Below are positions 1 through 3,923 of a stretch of DNA of 5,868 bases, piece after piece (position 1 is the first letter of the stretch; every line of letters starts with the position of its first letter). Source of the stretch: Anaerolineae bacterium (lineage in GTDB: Bacteria; Chloroflexota; Anaerolineae; B4-G1; DUEL01); contig JAOZPF010000190.1 of the NCBI GenBank assembly GCA_029932895.1, forward strand, positions 1 through 5,868. Reading direction: 5' to 3'. The translations under genes and the position numbers were made by a program. The notes under the pieces are model-generated. The model made no database searches. It worked only from the letters and a program-made list of their open reading frames with translations, and was not told where the DNA came from.

Positions 1-1350
1 CTACGACTCCCTCACCAGCACCTTTTTCAGCCCGGCAAAGAGGCTCCGCCCCCGCCGACGCTTTTCGGCCAGGTAGGGCAGGAAGTTGGCCGCCAGCTCG
101 CGCACCGACTCCCCCAGCGGTCCCTCGTCGGTCAGGACGAAGGGGGTGTGAGTGTTGATCGCCGTCTCTGCCACCACCGCGTCGTGGGGGATGGTGACCA
201 GGCGGGGCAGCCCCACCTCCTGGATGATCTCTTTCTCGGAGAGGCCGAACTCGGCGGAGTAGCGGGTGATGACCAGCTTGAACTTGCCGAGGTCCCCCAG
301 GCGGTGCTTCAGGGGCGGCATGGCGTTGGCCGCGTCCACCACCGCTGTCCAGGTGGGGGGGACGGTGACCAGCACCTCGTTGGCCGCCTCCAGTGCCGCG
401 CGGTGCAGGGGGCGGGTGAAATCCTGCCCCACGTCGATGATGACAAAGGCATACATCTGGCGCATCACCTCGATGATCCGCCGTCCCATCTGGTAGATCA
501 TCTGCCGGTTGTCGAACTCCCGCGCGTCGGCCTGATGGGGGGCGTAGAGGCCGGGCAGGAGGTCGAGCTGCGAGTCCTCCCCCCAGCGGGCGGTATAGTT
601 ACGCAGCAGGACGGGCGTGATCGCCCCCTCCCCCTGCTGCCCCCAGCGGGAGGCGGTCCAGGTGACCAGGTCGAACAGCCCGCGCTCCAGGAGCGGCCAG
701 CCGTGGCGGGCGGCATAGTCGGGGTTGGCGGTAAAGCCGAGCATCGTGTGGGCGTCCCCCTTGGCCATATCGAAATCGAGGAGGCAGGTGGGCTGGTTGC
801 CCAATGCGGCGTGGGAGAGGGCCACCGCCAGGTTGACCGCCAGGGTGGTGCGGGTGGAGCCGCCCCCCTTGGGCACCCAGATGGTGATCACCTTCTCCTG
901 CCAGGCTTGCAGCCGGGAGGAGGGGACGGCGCGGGTCTTGACCTGCCCCTGCTGCCGCTCTTTGTGCGCCTCGTCCACCGCCTGGCGCAGCATCACCACC
1001 ACCTTGTTTCCCTGCGTCTCGTCCAGGGGCAGGGTGACGAACCCCTTGGCCCCGGCGGAGACCATCGCCCGCCCGTCGTCGGAGGTGGCCTCGACCAGGC
1101 CGACGGTGGGGATGGGCCGCTCCACGTGGAGCAGGAGGTCGAGGATCATCTGGTGGCGGTAGCCGGTCACCTGGGGGCACAGCAGCACCGCGTCCGCCTC
1201 CAGGTTGACGGCATCGTCAAAGACGCGCTGGGCGTCCTGGACGGCGGAGAGGATGGTGATCCCCGTGTCCCGCAGGTACCCCTCCAGCGCCTGTACGTCG
1301 GCATAGTTGTAGAAGCCGACGACGATGTTCAGTGGTTGGTCGCTCATCAT
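1..1350 (-). CDS. cpaE: CpaE/TadZ-like Tad pilus assembly protein: pseudo-receiver plus MinD/ParA-family ATPase domain
   Basis: 449 residues. Residues 8-125 look like a response-regulator receiver fold, but the phospho-acceptor position reads DAVLLCPQ (Cys58 where Asp is usual) and the later conserved Lys is lost (VTLPL, about 105-109), so it is probably not phosphorylated. A MinD/ParA-type domain follows: degenerate P-loop KGGGSTRTT (161-169), then TLAVNLAVAL, Walker A' LLDFDMAKGD (190-199) and Walker B FVIIDVGQD (302-310). The C-terminus is basic (EKRRRGR, 429-435). In Tad/Flp systems CpaE/TadZ is a cytoplasmic, pole-localising factor that recruits the secretion machinery; the role here is inferred from family and from adjacent cpaB. 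The first two codons are ATG ATG; the G-rich Shine-Dalgarno abuts the first, so the second (base 1347, MSDQ...) is spaced better and may be the true start. The stop is TAG at bases 1-3. Family call is strong; ATP turnover is uncertain. Confidence 0.88.
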   Translation of the reverse strand: MMSDQPLNIVVGFYNYADVQALEGYLRDTGITILSAVQDAQRVFDDAVNLEADAVLLCPQVTGYRHQMILDLLLHVERPIPTVGLVEATSDDGRAMVSAGAKGFVTLPLDETQGNKVVVMLRQAVDEAHKERQQGQVKTRAVPSSRLQAWQEKVITIWVPKGGGSTRTTLAVNLAVALSHAALGNQPTCLLDFDMAKGDAHTMLGFTANPDYAARHGWPLLERGLFDLVTWTASRWGQQGEGAITPVLLRNYTARWGEDSQLDLLPGLYAPHQADAREFDNRQMIYQMGRRIIEVMRQMYAFVIIDVGQDFTRPLHRAALEAANEVLVTVPPTWTAVVDAANAMPPLKHRLGDLGKFKLVITRYSAEFGLSEKEIIQEVGLPRLVTIPHDAVVAETAINTHTPFVLTDEGPLGESVRELAANFLPYLAEKRRRGRSLFAGLKKVLVRES

Positions 1351-1356
1351 TCCCCC
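1345..1356. repeat. 12-bp direct repeat, left copy (candidate target-site duplication of element A)
   Basis: CATCATTCCCCC, identical to 1459-1470 and 114 bp from it. This copy supplies the start codons and the G-rich part of the ribosome binding site of cpaE. The match stops exactly at both ends (1344 T against 1458 C; 1357 T against 1471 C). Confidence 0.7.
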
Positions 1357-1359
1357 TTT
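1351..1359 (-). promoter_or_regulatory. Shine-Dalgarno-like site of cpaE
   Basis: Coding strand reads AAAGGGGGA directly before ATGATG. It is a weak AGGGGG match, only 1-2 nt from the first ATG and about 4-5 nt from the second, favouring the second ATG. Part of this site belongs to the 12-bp direct repeat, so it was apparently duplicated when element A inserted. Confidence 0.45.
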
Positions 1360-1458
1360 GCGGTTTCAGGTTATCGGGTTTCAGGTTTCAGGTTGCCGGG
1401 TTTCGGGTTCGCTCCCGTAACCTGTAACCCGCAACCAGTAACCTGCAACAAGACCCCC
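1357..1458. mobile_element. Palindromic heptad-unit element A between cpaB and cpaE (MITE/REP-like, no ORF)
   Basis: About 102 bp filling the cpaB-cpaE gap. On the + strand the left half is a run of GGTTTCA-type units with roughly 7-8 bp phasing; the 11-mer GGTTTCAGGTT occurs at 1362, 1377 and 1384. The right half has the complementary pattern GTAACCT/GTAACCC/GCAACCA/GTAACCT. The centre forms a hairpin: GGTTTCGGG (1399-1407), loop TTCGCT, CCCGTAACC (1414-1422), 8 of 9 paired, extendable outward with bulges and mismatches. A perfect 12-bp direct repeat flanks it. It codes for nothing convincing. It could be a non-autonomous mobile repeat; once in RNA the stem may also affect coupling or mRNA stability between the two genes. 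It has no U-tract, so an intrinsic terminator is not supported. Confidence 0.65.
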
Positions 1459-1470
1459 CATCATTCCCCC
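1459..1470. repeat. 12-bp direct repeat, right copy (candidate target-site duplication of element A)
   Basis: CATCATTCCCCC, identical to 1345-1356. This copy carries the TGA stop codon of cpaB (1461-1463) and its last codons. Coding strand across this copy reads CGG GGG GAA TGA TG. Confidence 0.7.
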
Positions 1471-2354
1471 CGCAGCTCCTCATCCGGCCTTCCCTGGAAG
1501 AAGAGGCGCTCGAAATCCTGCCAGGTAAAGCCCTCGCTCTGGCCGCCGATGGGCCGGGCGTGGGCGGGGAGGTTCAGGCCGCCGTTGTGCAGGGCAAAGC
1601 TCAACACCTCCGCCTGCTCGCGGTCCACCTCCAGGTAGAGGCGGACGATCTCCCCCTCCACCGTCTGCCGGGTGGTCTCCTCCGTCCCCATCCCGTAGCT
1701 GGCCGAGGCGGAGCGGACCTGCTCCCGCTCCACCCGCAGCACCTGCACGTCGGGCAGGACCACCTTGGCCAGCGGCAGTTGCAGCGTGGTGGTGTGGGAG
1801 AGGAGGTCGCCGGGGCAGATGGTGGTGGTCTCGGTCACCGGCTGGCGGCAGAACGCGCTTGCCGGTCCCTCGTACTCCCACGTCTCGATGTGGCTCATCT
1901 CCTGCGCTGCCACCCGGCCCAGGGTAAAGATGACGTCGACGTAATCCCCGGCCACGATGCGGTCCCCCGCCTCATCCGCGCTCACCGGCAGCGGGTAGAC
2001 CAGGTGGGTGGGGTCGGAGAGGGCCAGCGTCAGGTGGCTCTCCCGCTCCGGGTCCACCTGGGCCCACAGCAGCGGCGCACCGGCGTGAATCATCTCCAGC
2101 GTCTCGTGGTCCACCACCTCACCGAACCGGTCGGCGGTCACGTAGGCGTCCAGCGTGGCCTGGCCCAGCCCCCGCACCTCCTCCAGGTGGAACAGGCGTG
2201 GGGAGAGGGGAGTGCGGGGCGGGATGTCCGCGATGGCCACCGGCAGTTGCACCGGAGTGCCCCGGCCCAGGCGGATGATCATAAACACCGCCACCGCCAC
2301 CAGCAGCGCCCCAACGACACCCACGATCAGCAGGGGAAGTCGAAACCGTTTCAT
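1461..2354 (-). CDS. cpaB: CpaB/RcpC-like Flp pilus assembly protein (SAF domain)
   Basis: 297 residues, near the usual CpaB length. An N-terminal membrane anchor spans about residues 6-29 (LPLLIVGVVGALLVAVAVFMIIRL). A SAF domain follows (about 35-98): PVQLPVAIADIPPRTPLSPRLF matches the family pattern in which a VVA..DIP.GTPL segment precedes the first helix. The RcpC/CpaB-type region (about 105-280) contains VYPLPVSADEAGDRIVAGDYVDVIFTL and, near the end, VRLYLEVDREQAEVLSFALHNGGLNLPAHAR, typical of the C-terminal part of the family. CpaB/RcpC is an envelope component of the Tad secretion apparatus, acting outside the cytoplasmic membrane around the pilus channel. The ATG (2354-2352) overlaps the upstream stop as ATGA and has a near-perfect Shine-Dalgarno. 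Two cysteines, at about 170 and 181 (FCRQP and ICPGD), could form a disulfide. Downstream the tight operon spacing is broken by element A. Confidence 0.9.
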   Translation of the reverse strand: MKRFRLPLLIVGVVGALLVAVAVFMIIRLGRGTPVQLPVAIADIPPRTPLSPRLFHLEEVRGLGQATLDAYVTADRFGEVVDHETLEMIHAGAPLLWAQVDPERESHLTLALSDPTHLVYPLPVSADEAGDRIVAGDYVDVIFTLGRVAAQEMSHIETWEYEGPASAFCRQPVTETTTICPGDLLSHTTTLQLPLAKVVLPDVQVLRVEREQVRSASASYGMGTEETTRQTVEGEIVRLYLEVDREQAEVLSFALHNGGLNLPAHARPIGGQSEGFTWQDFERLFFQGRPDEELRGE

Positions 2355-2848
2355 CGCGTCACCTCCAGCTCTATGGCATACCGTTCTCTCAATGCGGCGT
2401 TGCGGGCCGAGGCAGCCTGGATGTCCACCAGGGCCGTGCCGTCGCCCGCCGCGTACCGCTCCAGCGCGTCGGCCAGGTCGTCCAACACCCCGGCCAGGGA
2501 GCCTCCGCCCTCTGTCGCTGCGGCCTGGTCGGCCAGGGTGCGGACCTGCCGCGCTGTGTCCTGTGCCCTCTGTGGCCGCTCCTCCCTCTCCACCAATGCC
2601 AGCGCGCCGGTGAGGCCCGCCCCCTGTGCGGAGAGAACCGCCAGGCGTGCATAGTCCCCCGCTACTTGAGGCCTTGCCAGCGGCGAAAGCGCCGACAAGA
2701 CTATGGTTTCAGGTTCCGGGTTATGAGGTTCCAGGTCGATCAGAATCCGAAACCCAGAACCTGAAACCTTCAACCCCAACAATACTGCCAGCAGCGCCAG
2801 CAGCCAGGGGAGGACGGCTACAACGAGGCTGCTCCGCCGCTTTCTCAT
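2351..2848 (-). CDS. Small membrane-anchored helical protein of unknown function carrying an in-frame palindromic repeat
   Basis: 165 residues; not recognised. MRKRRSS is a basic cytoplasmic N-tail, followed by one hydrophobic helix (about 8-27, LVVAVLPWLLALLAVLLGL), so most of the chain should lie outside the cytoplasmic membrane. Residues about 25-50 (KVSGSGFRILIDLEPHNPEPETIV) are encoded by palindromic element B and look foreign to the rest. The remainder (55-165) is Ala/Leu/Arg/Glu-rich and probably alpha-helical (LADALERYAAGDGTALVDIQ). The start at 2848 overlaps the preceding stop as ATGA; the local SD is weak (GGTGGTGA), so translation likely depends on coupling. The stop overlaps the cpaB start as ATGA. 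The frame stays open further upstream, but that extension lies inside the neighbouring gene. Position next to cpaB suggests a pilus-envelope role; this is inference only. It lacks the hydrophobic Flp/TadE pilin N-terminal signature. Confidence 0.75.
   Translation of the reverse strand: MRKRRSSLVVAVLPWLLALLAVLLGLKVSGSGFRILIDLEPHNPEPETIVLSALSPLARPQVAGDYARLAVLSAQGAGLTGALALVEREERPQRAQDTARQVRTLADQAAATEGGGSLAGVLDDLADALERYAAGDGTALVDIQAASARNAALRERYAIELEVTR
2359..2366 (-). promoter_or_regulatory. Strong Shine-Dalgarno of cpaB
   Basis: Coding strand GGAGGTGA, an eight-base match to the anti-SD at the 3' end of 16S rRNA, four bases before the ATG and inside the last codons of the upstream gene. It fixes the cpaB start and implies strong initiation on top of the ATGA coupling. 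Confidence 0.8.
2690..2702. repeat. Imperfect 13-bp direct repeat, left flank of element B
   Basis: CGCCGACAAGACT, matching 2774-2786 at 10 of 13 positions. In protein terms the two copies encode V-L-S-A-L and V-L-L-G-L at equivalent codon phase, residues 50-54 and 22-26. Confidence 0.4.
2703..2773. mobile_element. Palindromic element B inserted in frame within a coding gene
   Basis: An 18-nt arm GGTTTCAGGTTCCGGGTT (2705-2722) pairs with AACCCAGAACCTGAAACC (2751-2768) with one mismatch, around a 28-nt spacer. It shares the exact 11-mer GGTTTCAGGTT with element A (three times there), both at the left edge of the palindrome. The flanks carry an imperfect direct repeat, CGCCGACAAGACT (2690-2702) and CCCCAACAATACT (2774-2786), 10 of 13 identical and 84 bp apart. 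That is 28 codons, so the reading frame is preserved. The element is translated as roughly residues 25-50 of the host protein. The decayed flanking repeat suggests an older insertion than element A. Confidence 0.6.
2774..2786. repeat. Imperfect 13-bp direct repeat, right flank of element B
   Basis: CCCCAACAATACT, partner of 2690-2702. It lies at the end of the transmembrane-helix coding stretch. A 10/13 match could arise by chance, so this is tentative without an insertion-free homologue. Confidence 0.4.
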
Positions 2849-3912
2849 CGCTCTTTCACCACCACCAGCGACCAGGTGGCGGTGCGGGGCACGGCGGGGA
2901 TGACCTCGTTGGCCCCGCGCAGGAACTTTTCCGCCAGGTGCTGCCACACCAGCCCCGCCTCGACGGGGGAGGGGAGCGGGAGCGGTCTGACCCGCTTGCG
3001 CAGCAGCCCCACGGTTTGCAGCGCCCGCACGTCGGTGGTAAAGACGTAGCGTGTCCCCTCCTTGTCGGTCACCGTGAAGTAGGGGGCCGGTTTGCCGGAG
3101 ACGCGGGGCGGCACGTCGGGGTCGATCTGCACCGGTCGCTTGAGGGTGTCGGCGGCGGTCTGGCTCACCACCCGCAGCCAGGCGTCCTGTGCCACCAGCA
3201 GCGCCTCCACCTCCCGGCGGCGCTCCTCCAGGCGGGTCATCTCGCTCTCGGCGATCATCCGCTGCTTCATCTGCAGGTCGCGCCCGGTGTAGTGGACGAA
3301 GCGGGTCACCAGCCAGGCCAGCCCCGCCGCCAGGCCGACGAGCAGCGCCCCGCCAACGGGCAGCGCCCACGGGGGCAGGGCCGCCACCCACTCCTCTGTC
3401 TGAGCCAACAGGCCATCGCTCTCCTGCTGCTGTTCCCCGCCCCAGGCCACCGTGACCGTGGGGGTGGGGGTAGGGGTAGTGGTAGCGGTGGGGGTAAAGG
3501 TAGCGGTGACGGTGAGAGCAGAGGTGGGTGTCGGTACGGCGGTCGCTGCCTGGATGGGAGCCCCGCTCCCCTGTTGGGTGGGCGCAGCGGTGGGGACGGC
3601 CGTCGCTGTGGCCGTCGGCGGAGGGGGGCTGGTGGGGCGGGGGCGGGGCGTGTTCGTCGGTGGGACTGGCGTATTGGTTGGCGGAACCGGCGTTGGCGGG
3701 ACCGGCGTGGGTGTCGGTGGCGGCGGCGGCTTGGTCGTCGGTGTGGGCGGCAACGGCGTGTTGGTCGGTGTGGGCGTGTTGGTTGGCGGCGGCGGAGGTG
3801 TCGGCGTGGGCGGCGCGGTCGGCTTGGCCGGAACCATCGCCCGCACCGGCCCGCCCCCGACCAGGGCCATCAATCCCAGCAGCAGGACCGCCAACAACAG
3901 CAGCTTCTTCAC
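2845..3912 (-). CDS. Type I membrane protein with long Pro/Thr stalk and cytoplasmic coiled-coil domain, unknown function
   Basis: 355 residues with a GTG start. A signal peptide is clear: MKK, a Leu-rich core, and a likely cleavage after GPVRA (residue 25). Residues 28-155 are almost entirely Pro and Thr with some Val, Ala and Asn, in TNTPVPPT-like repeats, a flexible extracellular stalk of the kind common in Chloroflexota and a possible O-glycosylation site. An acidic segment (EQQQESDGLLAQTEEW) precedes one TM helix (about 183-206); basic residues after it (TRFVHYTGRDLQMKQR) place the C-terminus in the cytoplasm. Residues 212-245 resemble a short coiled coil, followed by a compact domain (246-355) containing PYFTVTDKEGTRYVFTTDVRALQ. 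No family is recognised. It starts 4 bp after the beta-helix gene with a perfect SD and overlaps the next gene by ATGA. It may connect an extracellular layer to the cytoplasmic side of the pilus machinery (inference). Confidence 0.82.
   Translation of the reverse strand: MKKLLLLAVLLLGLMALVGGGPVRAMVPAKPTAPPTPTPPPPPTNTPTPTNTPLPPTPTTKPPPPPTPTPVPPTPVPPTNTPVPPTNTPRPRPTSPPPPTATATAVPTAAPTQQGSGAPIQAATAVPTPTSALTVTATFTPTATTTPTPTPTVTVAWGGEQQQESDGLLAQTEEWVAALPPWALPVGGALLVGLAAGLAWLVTRFVHYTGRDLQMKQRMIAESEMTRLEERRREVEALLVAQDAWLRVVSQTAADTLKRPVQIDPDVPPRVSGKPAPYFTVTDKEGTRYVFTTDVRALQTVGLLRKRVRPLPLPSPVEAGLVWQHLAEKFLRGANEVIPAVPRTATWSLVVVKER
3448..3831 (-). repeat. Low-complexity Pro/Thr-coding tract with G-rich template strand
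   Basis: Encodes residues 28-155 of the stalk protein. The + (template) strand is packed with G runs, including two G-quadruplex-type clusters: 3460-3494 (runs of 5, 5, 4 and 5 G with loops of 1, 2 and 13) and 3623-3648 (runs of 6, 4, 5 and 4 G with loops of 5, 1 and 1). The short near-repeats invite slippage and length variation. Confidence 0.7.
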
Positions 3913-3916
3913 CTGC

Positions 3917-3923
3917 TCACCTC
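3917..3923 (-). promoter_or_regulatory. Strong Shine-Dalgarno of the stalk-protein gene
   Basis: Coding strand GAGGTGA, a seven-base anti-SD match ending 4 nt before the GTG at 3912-3910. It overlaps the TGA stop of the upstream gene and supports GTG as the true start. Confidence 0.75.

Noticed and set aside
1357..1458. CRISPR array or intrinsic terminator
   Set aside because: Units are 7-8 bp with no unique spacers, so it is not CRISPR. The hairpin is followed by no U-tract on either strand and downstream cpaE would depend on read-through.
148..1638. Long open frame on the + strand opposite cpaE
   Set aside because: It mirrors a high-GC gene; the protein is His/Gly/Asp-rich with no domain, it runs through element A, and the minus-strand frame has clear CpaE motifs.
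2675..2796. Alternative flanking repeat for element B, TGCCAGCGGCG (2675-2685) against TGCCAGCAGCG (2786-2796)
   Set aside because: 10 of 11 match, but it is composed of common GC-rich coding triplets, sits away from the palindrome edge on the left side, and its 111-bp spacing is less neatly explained than the repeat abutting the palindrome.
2351..2848. TadE/TadG or Flp pilin assignment for the small protein
   Set aside because: It lacks the prepilin cleavage motif and the TadE-like hydrophobic N-terminal pattern with following Glu; only position favours it.
2351..3391. 346-residue version of the small membrane protein with an upstream extension
   Set aside because: The extension lies inside the well-supported stalk-protein gene in another frame and is Pro/Gly/Arg-rich; the ATG at 2848 starts a clean basic-plus-TM N-terminus with an ATGA overlap.
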